Below, piece after piece: positions 7,868 to 17,759 of a stretch of DNA of 41,568 nt. Made by a program: the position numbers and the translations under genes. Below the pieces are notes generated by a model. The model worked only from the letters and a program-made list of their open reading frames with translations. It did not search any database and had not been told where the DNA came from. Origin of the DNA: Paenibacillus sp. 32O-W (GTDB taxonomy: Bacteria; Bacillota; Bacilli; Paenibacillales; NBRC-103111). The stretch lies in NCBI RefSeq assembly GCF_007679495.1, contig NZ_VEGP01000051.1, forward strand, positions 1 through 41,568, given 5' to 3'. How positions within the stretch are numbered: position 1 is the first letter of the stretch; each line of letters begins with the position of its first letter.

Positions 7868-9178
7868 ATGAAGAAGAAATTATCCGCTATTTTATTGACC
7901 GCTGCCATGTCATCCGTTATGCTGGCCGGCTGCGGCGGGGGTACCGCAGAGGAAAACAATGGAGGATCCGGGCCCAGTCCGGAAGCGAAGACGGAATCTC
8001 CCGGAGGTAAGACCACCGTTCAGTTCTGGCATTCCCTGGGAGGGAAAAATGGCGAGTACATAAGTGCCGCCATCGACCGCTTCAACCAATCTCAGGACAA
8101 GATTGAAGTGGTCGGCACGTACCAGGGCTCTTATGTGGAGACGGTAACCAAGCTTCAGCAGTCCGTCGCCGCCAAGACCGGCCCGGATATCAGCATGCTG
8201 GAGCGCGCTTATGTTCAGATGTTCGCGGACTCTGATGTGCTGGAGGACCTGAAGCCGTACCTGGAGAAGTCGGGCATGAGCCAGGACGATTTCGTCGCCG
8301 GTTTGATGGGGCACTCCGTCTTTAACGATCAGCTCGTTTCCCTGCCGTTAAACCGCTCCACCCCGATTCTGCATGTGAACAAAACGATGCTCGACGAACT
8401 TGGACTGGAGGTGCCCGGCACCTGGGAGGAGCTGAAAACCGTCGCCGAAGCCCTGGTAATTAAAGGAGGCGGTGAGAATGAACGTTACGGCCTGACGATG
8501 CCTTATGACACATGGTATCCTATGGCGATGATTACTCAGGCCAAGGGCAAATTCTTCAACGATGACAATACATCCACCGGATTTGAAGCGGAAGGGGTCA
8601 AAGTATTCAAGTTTCTTAAAGAGCTGCAGAATGCAGGCGCCCTTTATTATCCTCCGGCCCAGGATTCCGGCAACATCGTCAATCAGATGTTCGTCAACGG
8701 CAAGGTCGGGATGATGTTCCAGTCCACCGGTGTGATCGGCACCTTCTCGAGCAATGCGAAGTTCGATTATGTGACGGCCTTCCTGCCGAAGGACGAAGTG
8801 TATGCGACTCCTACGGGCGGGGCTAACATTGCGATGCTGTCCTCTTCCAAAAATAAAGACGCCGCATGGGAGTTCATCCACTGGCTGATGACCGACCCTC
8901 AGGGTTCCCTGCAGTTTATTCTGGATTCCGGCTATCTGCCCTTCACCAAGTCTATGGTAGAGTCTCAGCAGATCAAGGATCTCTGGGCGGAAAATCCGAA
9001 CCGCAAAGTGGCCTTCGAACAGCTTGAGCATGCCATTGACACGAATAAAGACGTAGCCTGGCCGCAGGTCGAGCAGGAGTTTTTCTCCGCCATACAGGCG
9101 ATCATGTACGACAATAAAGATATAGAATCTACGCTTGCAACCTTTAAAAAAGAGACGGAACGGATTCTCGGCAACTAG
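7868..9178 (+). CDS. ugpB: Extracellular solute-binding lipoprotein, UgpB type
   Basis: Captures the substrate outside the membrane and delivers it to UgpA/UgpE. It has a lipoprotein signal peptide with lipobox LAGC (modified Cys22), a low-complexity Gly/Ser linker to about residue 45, and then the family 1 binding-protein fold beginning TTVQFWHSLGGKNGEYI. YVTAFLPKDEVYATPTGGAN and KDAAWEFIHWLMTDP are typical of the UgpB group. The length of 436 fits. AGAGGGGGA precedes the ATG. Glycerol-3-phosphate or glycerophosphodiesters are the likely ligands, judged from the downstream phosphodiesterase. Confidence 0.88.
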   Translation: MKKKLSAILLTAAMSSVMLAGCGGGTAEENNGGSGPSPEAKTESPGGKTTVQFWHSLGGKNGEYISAAIDRFNQSQDKIEVVGTYQGSYVETVTKLQQSVAAKTGPDISMLERAYVQMFADSDVLEDLKPYLEKSGMSQDDFVAGLMGHSVFNDQLVSLPLNRSTPILHVNKTMLDELGLEVPGTWEELKTVAEALVIKGGGENERYGLTMPYDTWYPMAMITQAKGKFFNDDNTSTGFEAEGVKVFKFLKELQNAGALYYPPAQDSGNIVNQMFVNGKVGMMFQSTGVIGTFSSNAKFDYVTAFLPKDEVYATPTGGANIAMLSSSKNKDAAWEFIHWLMTDPQGSLQFILDSGYLPFTKSMVESQQIKDLWAENPNRKVAFEQLEHAIDTNKDVAWPQVEQEFFSAIQAIMYDNKDIESTLATFKKETERILGN

Positions 9179-9217
9179 CACGGATCCCGTTCCGAATGGA
9201 GAAGAGAGGAACTATAC

Positions 9218-9985
9218 ATGATAGAAAGTGTTGAAAATCATAATTCCGTCGTTGTGTCTGGGCATCGGGGATACAAATCGGCTTATCCGGAAAACACGCT
9301 TCTTGCCTTCGAGCAGGCGATCCGATTAGGAGTGGATATGCTGGAGTTCGACCTGCGGTTGACCAGGGATCAGGAAATTGTCGTGATCCATGACGAAACG
9401 GTCGACCGGACGACGAACGGCACCGGGAGGGTAAGCGACTTTTCCCTGGCTGAGCTTAAGGAGCTGGATGCGGGAAGCTGGTTCGGAGACGAATTTGAAG
9501 GGTTGAAAATTCCGACTCTGCAAGAGCTGTGCGAGCTGCTTCAGGCATATCCGCAGACCCTCTTGAACGTTGAAATCAAACGCGGTCCCAACGCTAAAGA
9601 GGCGGCTGACCGGGCAATCGCCATGCTTGAAGAATACGGGTATCTTCCCCGCTGCGTATTCACCTGCTTCGATGCCGATGTGATCGCCCACATCTATGAC
9701 ACTTATCAATTGAGAACGCAGGGCTTCCCGGAACAACTGATGTCCAATTTCCGCCCGGGGCCGGGCGGAACCTTCAGTAAAATGTGGGCGGTAGGGATCA
9801 GTATGGAGCTGTTATCCCCGAAGACAGTGGAGGAGTTCCAAGCCATGGGCCTGCTGGCCTGGTGTTACTGTCCTGACAACGACAAGCAAGTGTATTACGC
9901 ATTGGGCTGTGGAGCCACTCTAATGACCTGCAACGATCCGCTGCCGGCTCTGCGCATACGCAGCCAGATGGGAACTCATCAGTAA
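9218..9985 (+). CDS. ugpQ: Cytoplasmic glycerophosphodiester phosphodiesterase
   Basis: Hydrolyses glycerophosphodiesters to glycerol-3-phosphate and an alcohol. The GDPD signature is intact: GHRGYKSAYPENTLLAFEQA (H16, R17), the metal-binding pair E43/D45 in MLEFDLRL, and the second catalytic His in VIHDETVDRTTNGTG (H58). VEIKRGP supplies a further metal-site Glu. There is no signal peptide, so it acts inside on imported diesters, as UgpQ does. It is the last gene of the five-gene operon, with RBS AAGAGAGGA and a terminator close behind. The 255-residue length is normal for the cytoplasmic type. Confidence 0.92.
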   Translation: MIESVENHNSVVVSGHRGYKSAYPENTLLAFEQAIRLGVDMLEFDLRLTRDQEIVVIHDETVDRTTNGTGRVSDFSLAELKELDAGSWFGDEFEGLKIPTLQELCELLQAYPQTLLNVEIKRGPNAKEAADRAIAMLEEYGYLPRCVFTCFDADVIAHIYDTYQLRTQGFPEQLMSNFRPGPGGTFSKMWAVGISMELLSPKTVEEFQAMGLLAWCYCPDNDKQVYYALGCGATLMTCNDPLPALRIRSQMGTHQ

Positions 9986-10022
9986 AGCGAGCAAAACCAT
10001 ACTCAGCGCTCATACCGTTTTT

Positions 10023-10058
10023 AATCGGCCGGTCCTGGCAAGATGCCCGGCCGATTTT
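10023..10058 (+). terminator. Rho-independent terminator of ugp operon
   Basis: AATCGGCCGG / CCGGCCGATT stem, loop of about 14 bases, then TTTT. Confidence 0.8.
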
Positions 10059-10496
10059 CCCGTATAACGGAGCATGATATTTACTTAGTCTAGTCACCTT
10101 CCAAGCGCTTGGTTATACCCGCTTCCTGACAGCATCCTGCCGAAAGTTAGGGATAATTTTACCCGGCTAATATGGCACAGTTGAAGAGGGAATGGTACAA
10201 TAAGGGGAATGGACAATCGATCATCGGCCATCCCTGATTGTCGATGAAAACTGGATCAACCGGAGATAACAGATAAGAGAGAAAATTAAACCGGCACCTC
10301 TGAACGGCGGTAAGGCTCTGAAACCTTATTCAAGAGATTAGCCGCTGTCGGAAAGAAAGTCATTGTAACTAGCAAGGAATGGGAAGAGCCTGTTTCCAGC
10401 GATTACGTGATAGTCAATCCCGCAGTCCTATCCGGACTGGCGATGACAGGCGGTCATGGAGACAGTGCTGGCAATAACAATGTAGGGGGATTACTT
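10059..10496 (+). promoter_or_regulatory. Long transketolase leader with extended -10 promoter and hairpins
   Basis: TGGTACAAT (10193-10201) resembles an extended -10 promoter; the -35 is poor. The roughly 295-base leader that follows holds a GACAATC/GATTGTC stem (10212-10218 with 10236-10242) and a nested structure in which TAAGG pairs with CCTTA inside a GCGG/CCGC stem (about 10307-10352). The tkt frame stays open upstream from just after the TAA at 10311, so an N-terminally extended reading is formally possible. I recognise no known riboswitch class and no T-box. Confidence 0.35.
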
Positions 10497-12503
10497 ATGA
10501 CGACTAAGAGTCAATTGGAACAACTAGCGATTAATACGATTCGTACACTCTCCATCGATGCGGTGGAGAAGGCTCAATCCGGCCACCCTGGTATGCCCAT
10601 GGGGGCTGCACCTATGGCTTACAAGCTGTGGTCGAAATTTATGAATCACAATCCCGCCAATCCGGAATGGTTCAACCGTGACCGGTTCGTGCTGTCTGCG
10701 GGACATGGCTCCATGCTGCTATATAGCCTCTTGCATCTGTTCGGATACGATCTGTCCATTGACGATCTGAAGAATTTCCGTCAATGGGGAAGCAAGACTC
10801 CGGGGCATCCGGAATACGGACATACTCCCGGAGTAGAGGCTACGACCGGCCCTCTGGGACAGGGAATCGCCATGGCAGTCGGAATGGCGATGGCTGAGGA
10901 GCATATGGCGGCTGTCTATAACCGGGATAACTTTAGCATTGTGGATCATTATACTTACGTCATTTGCGGAGACGGGGATTTGATGGAGGGCATCAGCAGC
11001 GAAGCCGCTTCGTTGGCCGGACATCTGCAATTGGGCAAATTGATTGTTCTGTACGATTCCAACAATATTTCTCTCGATGGAGAATTGAATCTGTCCTTCT
11101 CCGAGAATGTGCTGCAGCGTTTCGAAGGGTATGGCTGGCAGGTGCTCAGAGTTGAGGACGGCAATAACCTGGAGGAAATTCATGAGGCGATCGCGGCAGC
11201 GCGTGCAGACTATCGTCCGACCCTTATTGAAGTGAAGACGGTCATTGGCTTCGGAAGTCCTAACAAAGGCGGTACTTCGGCCGCTCACGGTACTTTCTTG
11301 GGCAAGGACGAAGTGCAGTTGACCAAGAAGGTCTATGAATGGCATGAGGAAGAGGATTTCTTCGTCCCGGATGTAGTGCGGGCCCACTTCGAGGAGATGA
11401 AGCAGCAAGGAATCAAGAAGGAAGAAGCTTGGAACGAGCTGGTAGCGGAATACAAGAAAGCTTATCCGGAGCTGGCGGCTCAATTCGAGCAGGCGGTTAA
11501 GGGAGAATTGCCGGAAGGCTGGGATGCCGATCTGCCGGTGTATTCCCCTGAAGACAAGGCTATTGCCACCCGCAAAGCTTCGGAGAACGCCTTGAATGCT
11601 ATCGCCAAGAACGTGCCTGCGCTGATCGGAGGCTCTGCGGATCTGGAGAGTTCGACATTTACGCATATCGCATGCAGCGGGAACATGACTGCCGCAGACA
11701 ACGGCGGCCGCAATATTTATTACGGCGTTCGCGAGTTCGGAATGGGGGCGGCCGTTAACGGAATGGCGCTTCATGGCGGAGTCCGGCCTTACGGCGGAAC
11801 GTTCTTCGTCTTCTCGGATTATTTGCGCCCGGCCATTCGTCTGGCTGCACTGATGAAGCTTCCGGTTATCTACGTGTTCACCCACGACAGTATCGGAGTA
11901 GGGGAAGACGGGCCTACCCATGAGCCTATCGAACAGCTTGCCGCACTTCGCTGTATGCCGGGAATCACTGTGCTTCGTCCGGCGGATGCCAACGAAACAA
12001 GCCAGGCTTGGCGTTATGCGGTTGCGAACAAAGAAGGCCCGGTGGCTCTAGTTCTTACCCGTCAAGGAGTGCCTAACCTGGAAGGAACTGCGGAACTGGC
12101 CAAGGACCATCTGTCCAAAGGAGCTTACGTATTGGCGGATGCGCCGGACGGCAAGCCTCAGGCGATCCTGCTGGCTACCGGTTCGGAGGTCAGCCTGGCT
12201 ATGGAAGCCCGCAAGCAGTTGGCCGAACAAGGAATCGGCGTGCGCGTCGTAAGCATGCCAAGCTGGGAGCTCTTCGAGAAGCAATCCCAGGAGTATAAAG
12301 ATTCCGTCCTGCTCCCGGATGTCAAAGCCCGCCTAGCTGTCGAGATGGCTTCTTCCCTTGGCTGGCACAAGTATATTGGCGACCAGGGAGATACGCTATG
12401 CATCGACCAATTCGGCGCTTCGGCTCCAGCCGGCATCATTATGAAGGAATACGGCTTTACGGCTGACAACGTAGCGGCTAAAGTTAAAGCTTTATTGAAA
12501 TAA
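10497..12503 (+). CDS. tkt: Transketolase
   Basis: Thiamine-diphosphate enzyme of the pentose phosphate pathway that moves two-carbon ketol units between sugar phosphates. The N-terminal part has [30 protein letters not shown] and the cofactor motif [18 protein letters not shown] ending in NN. The central pyrimidine-binding domain has [10 protein letters not shown] and [20 protein letters not shown]. The C-terminal domain completes the usual 668-residue length. ATG 10497 is chosen because TAGGGGGA precedes it and [18 protein letters not shown] is the normal family start; an earlier in-frame start would add 30 non-conserved residues. It is monocistronic with its own strong terminator hairpin. 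Confidence 0.96.
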   Translation: MTTKSQLEQLAINTIRTLSIDAVEKAQSGHPGMPMGAAPMAYKLWSKFMNHNPANPEWFNRDRFVLSAGHGSMLLYSLLHLFGYDLSIDDLKNFRQWGSKTPGHPEYGHTPGVEATTGPLGQGIAMAVGMAMAEEHMAAVYNRDNFSIVDHYTYVICGDGDLMEGISSEAASLAGHLQLGKLIVLYDSNNISLDGELNLSFSENVLQRFEGYGWQVLRVEDGNNLEEIHEAIAAARADYRPTLIEVKTVIGFGSPNKGGTSAAHGTFLGKDEVQLTKKVYEWHEEEDFFVPDVVRAHFEEMKQQGIKKEEAWNELVAEYKKAYPELAAQFEQAVKGELPEGWDADLPVYSPEDKAIATRKASENALNAIAKNVPALIGGSADLESSTFTHIACSGNMTAADNGGRNIYYGVREFGMGAAVNGMALHGGVRPYGGTFFVFSDYLRPAIRLAALMKLPVIYVFTHDSIGVGEDGPTHEPIEQLAALRCMPGITVLRPADANETSQAWRYAVANKEGPVALVLTRQGVPNLEGTAELAKDHLSKGAYVLADAPDGKPQAILLATGSEVSLAMEARKQLAEQGIGVRVVSMPSWELFEKQSQEYKDSVLLPDVKARLAVEMASSLGWHKYIGDQGDTLCIDQFGASAPAGIIMKEYGFTADNVAAKVKALLK

Positions 12504-12507
12504 ACCG

Positions 12508-12536
12508 AACAGGCAGCCGTAATCCGGCTGCCTGTT
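12508..12536. terminator. Terminator hairpin between convergent tkt and dehydrogenase genes
   Basis: Twelve-base perfect stem AACAGGCAGCCG / CGGCTGCCTGTT with a five-base loop. There is only a short T-rich flank, but the stem is very stable and probably serves both strands. Confidence 0.7.
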
Positions 12537-12580
12537 AATCCATATGTGAAGGAAAGTTTCGGGAGGAGCGGCTGTCTCCT

Positions 12581-13474
12581 CTACCTGTCTTTTTCGATCC
12601 TGCGGCCTATCCATTCCTCATAGCATTGAATGACCGAGCACAAGTCTTGATCGCCCAGTCCTTTGCTCAGGGCCATCTGGTATAACGTGGAGGCGGAATG
12701 GAGCAGGGGAAGGGGCAGTTGAAATTTGGAGGTTTGATCGGCGGCCAGCAGCAGATCCTTAAGCATGAGCTGCAGGGAGAACTGTACGTCGAAATTGCGG
12801 TCTATAATCTTCGTCCCTTTCAGCTCGGCTTGTCTGCTGTTGGCAGCGCCCGACGTGACGATGCCGAGGAATTTCTCGGGGTCTAGATTGGCTTTGGCGG
12901 CCAGTGCCATTCCTTCAGCCAATGCCAGCGCATTGATGCCGACGATGGTATTGTGGGCAAGCTTCGTATAAGAGCCGGAACCGGATGGCCCCATGTATAC
13001 AGCCTTGCTGCCCAAGGTTTCGAACAGATCGGCATGCTCCCGGAACACCTCTTCCTTCCCGCCTACCATAAATACCAAAGTTCCATCGATCGCGGCCGGC
13101 TTGCTGCCGGTTACCGGCGCATCGAGGAAATCGCCCCCGCGCGCAGACATTTCCGCTTCTATCCGGCGGCTTGTTTCCGGGGCAACGGTGCTGCAGTCAA
13201 TCATGGTCAGACCGGGATGGGTGCCCTGCATAATTCCATCCTCATCGAAGGTCAATTTCAATAGGACTTGATCGTTGCTTACATTGGTGAAGAGAACATC
13301 GGCCGAGCGAGCGGCTTCGGCAGGTGTGGCGGCCCACTTGGCCCCCGCTTCCAGCAGCTTCTCCGCTTTGGAAGGCGTGCGATTATATACAGTAAGGGGA
13401 TAGCCTTGCTTCAATAAATTCGAGGCCATAGGAAATCCCATGGTTCCCAGGCCGATAAATCCGATTGATTTCAT
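12581..13474 (-). CDS. NAD(P)-dependent beta-hydroxyacid dehydrogenase (3-hydroxyisobutyrate dehydrogenase family)
   Basis: Oxidises a beta-hydroxyacid, or reduces the corresponding semialdehyde. The Rossmann start GFIGLGTMGFPMASNLL is intact. The family signatures follow: DCSTVAPETSRR for substrate binding, DAPVTGSKPAAIDGTLVFMVGG, and the catalytic Lys171 with Asn175 in GSYTKLAHN. The length of 297 fits. The start ATG 13474 is preferred over the in-frame GTG 12 bases earlier, because GGAAGAGGTG then falls at proper spacing. The neighbours give no pathway, so 3-hydroxyisobutyrate, tartronate semialdehyde or succinic semialdehyde could be the substrate. Confidence 0.85.
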   Translation of the reverse strand: MKSIGFIGLGTMGFPMASNLLKQGYPLTVYNRTPSKAEKLLEAGAKWAATPAEAARSADVLFTNVSNDQVLLKLTFDEDGIMQGTHPGLTMIDCSTVAPETSRRIEAEMSARGGDFLDAPVTGSKPAAIDGTLVFMVGGKEEVFREHADLFETLGSKAVYMGPSGSGSYTKLAHNTIVGINALALAEGMALAAKANLDPEKFLGIVTSGAANSRQAELKGTKIIDRNFDVQFSLQLMLKDLLLAADQTSKFQLPLPLLHSASTLYQMALSKGLGDQDLCSVIQCYEEWIGRRIEKDR

Positions 13475-13550
13475 GATCCGGTTCACCTCTTCCGCATATT
13501 TGCCTTTATTTTAGCATTAGAGGCGTCTTGCGAAAACTATAAGAGCAGGA

Positions 13551-13579
13551 TTGCAGCGATATTTAAGATACTGTATCTG
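13551..13579 (+). promoter_or_regulatory. Candidate sigma-A promoter for pgi
   Basis: TTGCAG, a 17-base spacer, then TATCTG, about 145 bases before the pgi start. Each hexamer differs from consensus at two positions. Confidence 0.35.
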
Positions 13580-13723
13580 ACAGGCAGGCTTTCGGAGGTC
13601 AGTATGCATGTGGGATAGCTTACCGATAGCCTCGTCGCCCGTCAACTTGCATTTCCTTGCATCAGCCAGTATTCTTAGCATATGAATACATCCGCTTTAG
13701 AGCTAACTACAAGGAGGATAACC

Positions 13724-15079
13724 ATGAGTTCGAAACTTCATTTTGACTACAGCAAAGCACTGCCTTTCTTCGGCAGACATGAGTTGGATAATATAGCGGC
13801 ATCCGTTCGTTTGGCCCATGACCAACTGCATCAGGGAACCGGTGCCGGCTCGGATTATTTGGGCTGGATCGACCTTCCCGTTAATTATGATAAAGAAGAA
13901 TATGCTCGCATACATAAAGCGGCCAAGCAAATCCAATCGGACTCCGATGCGCTCGTCGTTATCGGAATCGGGGGCTCCTATCTCGGTGCGCGTGCGGCGA
14001 TCGAGATGCTGTCTCACTCCTTCTATAATCTGCTGCCGAAGGATAAGCGGAAGACACCGGAGGTTTACTTCGTAGGCAACAACATCAGCTCCACCTATGT
14101 CACTCATCTTCTCCAGCTTCTCGAAGGCAAGGACATTTCCGTCAACGTCATTTCCAAATCCGGAACGACGACGGAGCCGGCTATAGCCTTCCGGATTTTC
14201 CGCGAGCTGTTGGAGAAGAAGTACGGCAAGGAAGAAGCCCGCAAGCGGATCTATGCCACAACGGACAAGGCCCGCGGCGCATTGAAGAAGCTGGCGGACG
14301 AGGAAGGCTACGAATCGTTCGTCATTCCCGACGATGTAGGCGGCCGTTACTCCGTACTGACTGCCGTAGGCTTGCTGCCGATTGCGGTAGCCGGAATCGA
14401 CATCGATGCCATGATGCAAGGCGCTGCCGATGCCCGGGAGGCTTACTCCAATCCGGACTTGAACGAGAATGAAAGCTACCAGTACGCTGCCGTGCGCAAC
14501 ATATTGGCCCGCAAAGGTAAAGGCATCGAGCTGCTCGTCAATTACGAGCCGTCCCTCCACTTTGTTTCCGAATGGTGGAAGCAATTGTTCGGCGAGAGTG
14601 AGGGTAAGGATTACAAAGGAATTTACCCGGCCTCCGTCGACTTCTCGACCGACCTGCATTCGATGGGACAATTCGTCCAGGAAGGGACGCGCAATTTGTT
14701 TGAAACCGTCATTCAAGTGGCTAAAGTACCGGAAGAGATCGTGATCGGTACAGACAAGGACGATCTGGACGGTTTGAACTTCCTAAGCGGAAAGACGATG
14801 GATTTCGTCAACAAGAAGGCTTTCGAAGGAACGATGCTTGCCCATACCGATGGACAAGTTCCCAATCTGATTGTCACGCTGCCGGATATGTCGCCATATA
14901 CGTTCGGCTACATGGTGTACTTCTTCGAGAAGGCTTGCGGAATCAGCGGCTACCTGCTCGGCGTCAATCCGTTCGACCAGCCGGGAGTGGAGGCTTACAA
15001 GAAGAACATGTTCGCTCTGCTCGGCAAACCGGGCTATGAGAAAGAGAAAGCGGAGCTGGAGGCCCGTTTGAACGGCTAA
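13724..15079 (+). CDS. pgi: Glucose-6-phosphate isomerase
   Basis: Interconverts glucose-6-phosphate and fructose-6-phosphate in glycolysis and gluconeogenesis. Key motifs are [18 protein letters not shown] and the phosphate-binding [14 protein letters not shown], followed by [19 protein letters not shown], the active-site segment [11 protein letters not shown], and [12 protein letters not shown] with the catalytic Lys. The 451 residues fit the short bacterial form. ATG 13724 is chosen because AAGGAGGATAACC lies directly before it; an in-frame ATG 42 bases earlier has no site. The gene has its own promoter candidate and terminator. Confidence 0.96.
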   Translation: MSSKLHFDYSKALPFFGRHELDNIAASVRLAHDQLHQGTGAGSDYLGWIDLPVNYDKEEYARIHKAAKQIQSDSDALVVIGIGGSYLGARAAIEMLSHSFYNLLPKDKRKTPEVYFVGNNISSTYVTHLLQLLEGKDISVNVISKSGTTTEPAIAFRIFRELLEKKYGKEEARKRIYATTDKARGALKKLADEEGYESFVIPDDVGGRYSVLTAVGLLPIAVAGIDIDAMMQGAADAREAYSNPDLNENESYQYAAVRNILARKGKGIELLVNYEPSLHFVSEWWKQLFGESEGKDYKGIYPASVDFSTDLHSMGQFVQEGTRNLFETVIQVAKVPEEIVIGTDKDDLDGLNFLSGKTMDFVNKKAFEGTMLAHTDGQVPNLIVTLPDMSPYTFGYMVYFFEKACGISGYLLGVNPFDQPGVEAYKKNMFALLGKPGYEKEKAELEARLNG

Positions 15080-15136
15080 TTAAAGGTTTTCGGTCATCCG
15101 GTGTTTAACAGGTTTCGCCAATAGGGAGACCTTGAA

Positions 15137-15174
15137 GGGCGATTCATTCCACTCAGGGGATGGGTCGCTCTTTT
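15137..15174 (+). terminator. Terminator of pgi
   Basis: GGGCGATTCATTCC pairs with GGGATGGGTCGCTC through several G-U pairs; TTTT follows. Confidence 0.65.
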
Positions 15175-15281
15175 GTCTATATGATCTATGAGAAAGGCGC
15201 GGGGACAGGGGAGGAATCCTCGGAGCCGGGATACCGTTAGCTTTCGGAGGAAGAGTTGAGGAAACGGAGGGATCAGGGCTG

Positions 15282-15923
15282 ATGCTTGCTCAATACAAGA
15301 CCGTTAAACAATATGGCGCTAAGGAAATTGTGATCAAAAAATCGCGCTTTATCGGCCACGCCAAACCGGTGCAAAGCGAGGAGGAGGCTCTGCAATTCGT
15401 AGAGGCCATCCGTAAGGAGCATTGGTCGGCCACGCATAATTGCTGGGCATATGTAGTCGGAGAGCGGGACGAATATCAGAAGCAATCCGATGATGGGGAG
15501 CCTAGCGGAACGGCCGGAAAGCCTATTCTGGAAGTGATCAAAAATCAGGGGCTGAAAAATGCCGCCATCGTGGTGACCCGCTACTTCGGCGGAATCATGC
15601 TGGGGGCCGGGGGACTGATCCGCGCATACACGGACGGAGCGGTGGCGGCGATCGAGGCCGGCGGACCGGTATATAAAGTGCTGCACCAGGAAGTGTATGT
15701 GGAGATAGACTATCATTGGCTGGGGAAAGTGGAGAACGAACTTCACATGAAAGGCATTCTCCGCGGGGAATCGAATTTTACCGATAAGGTTTCTCTTCTG
15801 TGCCTTCCCCTTCTGGAGCAGACGGATTCTTTCGTAGACTGGATGACGGATCTGACCCAAGGTCAGGCTGCGATTAGCAAAGGGGAAGCATTATACCGCG
15901 AATATGATGAACTGCCTGATTAA
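15282..15923 (+). CDS. YigZ/IMPACT family protein (YvyE-like)
   Basis: A 213-residue protein of the UPF0029/IMPACT family; the eukaryotic relatives act in translation control, and the bacterial role is not settled. The N-terminal domain has IKKSRFIGHAKPV, ATHNCWAYVVG, SDDGEPSGTAGKPILEVI and VVTRYFGGIMLGAGGLIRAY, all conserved. The C-terminal part (from about 138) corresponds to the small DUF1949 ferredoxin-like domain. It appears monocistronic. The ribosome site is GGGATCAGGGCTG, moderate. No unusual feature was seen. Confidence 0.92.
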   Translation: MLAQYKTVKQYGAKEIVIKKSRFIGHAKPVQSEEEALQFVEAIRKEHWSATHNCWAYVVGERDEYQKQSDDGEPSGTAGKPILEVIKNQGLKNAAIVVTRYFGGIMLGAGGLIRAYTDGAVAAIEAGGPVYKVLHQEVYVEIDYHWLGKVENELHMKGILRGESNFTDKVSLLCLPLLEQTDSFVDWMTDLTQGQAAISKGEALYREYDELPD

Positions 15924-16009
15924 CTGGATGATGCCCGATAACCGATAGCGGAACTCTGGCGCCGGATAGTGTAAATCAGGGCAGGTCTTTATGTGAAAGA
16001 TCCGTGCGA

Positions 16010-16210
16010 TGCGTGATTCTAAAGCGAAACTGCAGGTCTTTTTGCGAAAGGCCACGTCTCGCCTGAATCTAAAGCGAAACTGCAGGCTTTGCAACTGCAG
16101 GTCTTTTCGCGAAAGGCTGCGTCCGTGCCTGAATCTAGAGCAAAACTGCAGGTCTTTTTACGAAAAAGTCGCGATATGCCTGAATCTAGAGCAAAACTGC
16201 ACGTCTTTGA
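16010..16210. repeat. Four degenerate ~50-base tandem units
   Basis: The core AAAGCGAAACTGCAGGTCTT recurs at 16021, 16071, 16137 and 16188 (as AGAGCAAAACTGCAGG or close). Spacings are 50, 66 and 51 bases; the 66 comes from a 16-base internal duplication of the CTGCAGG segment. Units 2-4 start with CCTGAATCTA. Open frames cross the array on both strands, but they arise from the repeat itself and have no ribosome sites. AAGACCTGCA at 16247 is a reverse-complement copy of the core. Confidence 0.85.
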
Positions 16211-16690
16211 AGCGGATTTTGTGAAATTGCGCCATTTTGTCCAAAAAGACCTGCACAATTGAGCGTCTTTTGCCCTTTTTGGAGATAAAGGCCGGATTTT
16301 AATGTACTTTTGTTCGTCTTTTGCAACACGTCCATGTTCGTGATGGGCGGGTGCTTTGGCGAATCCGGTAAATCTATCACAAGGAAGATAAGATGCGCAA
16401 ATAGTTAGGTTTACTCTTCCATAAGAAAATTAGCCGCTCCATCGCCAAATCACTAACAATCTTACCTGCACTATTGCTTGTCATTTGCGGATTTCGCCTA
16501 TATTCCTTCAAAAGACCTGCGTTTCTGCTGATCAATTTGTAACGCTGTTTGACGCTTTCTGCCAACGGATTCAATCGGCTTCTTGCCGTTTTTTGTCCAT
16601 ATTTTTAGCAGATATAGTCATTTTTAGGCCGGGCCTGTTCATAAACTGTACTGTGTCGAGGTTTGTACCGATAGCCAAATACCAATCCAA
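16211..16690. other. Intergenic stretch without a supported gene
   Basis: Holds inverted relatives of the neighbouring repeat core (AAGACCTGC at about 16247 and 16510). Short minus-strand open frames end at 16377 and 16186, with no convincing start sites. I see no RNA gene or promoter that I can defend. Confidence 0.4.
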
Positions 16691-16704
16691 AGGAGGAGTT
16701 GTCG

Positions 16705-17067
16705 GTGATAAGAGGATTCGCCAAATGGTCCGGGATCGTCTTCTTGCTGTTGGGGATTTTCGGATTTTTCATCAAAGAATTGCTGAATTTTATCCACTTC
16801 GATGCAGTACATAATGCGATTCATCTCCTGATCGGAGCTTGGGGGCTGTGGGCGGCGAAGAAGGAATCCCATGCCGCTCTGTACGCCAAAATCGTCGGAA
16901 TCGTTTATTTGATCATCGGCTCTTTGGGAGTTTTCTCTCCCAGTCTGTTTGGAGTGATGGACCTGCAGATGGCCGAAAGCATTTACCATCTCCTCGTCGG
17001 TGCGGCAGGCACCTACGTCGGATTTGTTCTCGCCGAGCCGAAATCCGGCATGAAAAAAGCGATCTAA
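16705..17067 (+). CDS. DUF4383-like small membrane protein
   Basis: A 120-residue integral membrane protein with four predicted helices at about residues 9-25, 38-52, 62-80 and 96-112. FDAVHNAIHLLIGAWGLWAA and SIYHLLVGAAGTYVGF match the pattern of DUF4383 proteins, whose function is unknown. The start is read as GTG 16705 because AGGAGG lies eight bases upstream; the TTG two codons earlier is too close to that site. Monocistronic, with a terminator behind it. Confidence 0.75.
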   Translation: MIRGFAKWSGIVFLLLGIFGFFIKELLNFIHFDAVHNAIHLLIGAWGLWAAKKESHAALYAKIVGIVYLIIGSLGVFSPSLFGVMDLQMAESIYHLLVGAAGTYVGFVLAEPKSGMKKAI

Positions 17068-17107
17068 CGGCATGGTGCTTGCAGAAATCAGCAGCAGTAC
17101 AGCAGTG

Positions 17108-17150
17108 ACCCCGCTTTCCTTCCCTTAACCGGAGAGCGGGGTTCTATTGT
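17108..17150 (+). terminator. Rho-independent terminator
   Basis: ACCCCGCT / AGCGGGGT stem with inner CC/GG pairing, followed by TTCTATTGTTT. It lies between convergent genes. Confidence 0.8.
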
Positions 17151-17191
17151 TTCGCGTCAGATTTGCCGCCTTTTCGCCAGGAGCCCTAGCG

Positions 17192-17599
17192 TTATCCCTG
17201 GTCCGGCATTAATTTGACATAGCAGGTGCGGCTTCGGGGGCCGTCAAAATCGCAAAAATAAATCCCCTGCCACCGCCCGAGAAGCAGTTTTCCCTGGTCG
17301 ATAATGACGGTTTGGGAAGAACCGACCGTCATAGCCTTAAGATGGGATGCCGTATTCCCTTCTATATGACGATACCCGGGATGGTTCCAGGGATAAACCT
17401 CGTCCAGGCGAAGCAGCACATCATGCTTGACATCCGGGTCCGCATTTTCGTTAATGGTAATGCCGGCTGTCGTATGCGGACAATAAACGACGGCAAGCCC
17501 TTGCCGAATACCGGAATCGCGAATCAGGCGTTCAATGCGGTCTGTAATCTCCAGCATCTCGTCACGTTGTCTGGATTGAATGGTAAAGGAATGAATCAT
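17192..17599 (-). CDS. yjbQ: YjbQ family protein (UPF0047)
   Basis: A 135-residue protein of the YjbQ/UPF0047 family, annotated elsewhere as a secondary thiamine-phosphate synthase because the E. coli member can partly replace ThiE. Conserved blocks are [21 protein letters not shown], the [16 protein letters not shown] segment, and [18 protein letters not shown]. The His and Glu/Asp residues in these blocks form the presumed metal site. The ATG follows GAGGAGGAC with about ten bases of spacing. It is divergent from the yfkK-like gene. The physiological role is uncertain. Confidence 0.92.
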   Translation of the reverse strand: MIHSFTIQSRQRDEMLEITDRIERLIRDSGIRQGLAVVYCPHTTAGITINENADPDVKHDVLLRLDEVYPWNHPGYRHIEGNTASHLKAMTVGSSQTVIIDQGKLLLGRWQGIYFCDFDGPRSRTCYVKLMPDQG

Positions 17600-17759
17600 C
17601 GTGGAAAAGTCCTCCTCGCGGCAATTTTATTTTCAGTATACCAGAACATGACGGGCCATTAACGATCTCCCGGTTTGGAAAAATGACTTCAGTAGCGATT
17701 TTTAAGCTTGGGCGTGGTACAATGAAACCATACCGAAAGGGAAAGGATGACTGCGGAAT

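Noticed and set aside
10719-11921. Long minus-strand open frame opposite transketolase
   Set aside because: Shadow of the conserved tkt coding sequence.
16010-16210. CRISPR array
   Set aside because: Only four imperfect units, divergence runs through the whole unit, there are no constant repeats with unique spacers, and no cas genes.
16009-16258. Open frames on both strands across the 16-kb repeat
   Set aside because: They are produced by the repeat, contain repeated Cys/Leu-rich nonsense and lack start signals.
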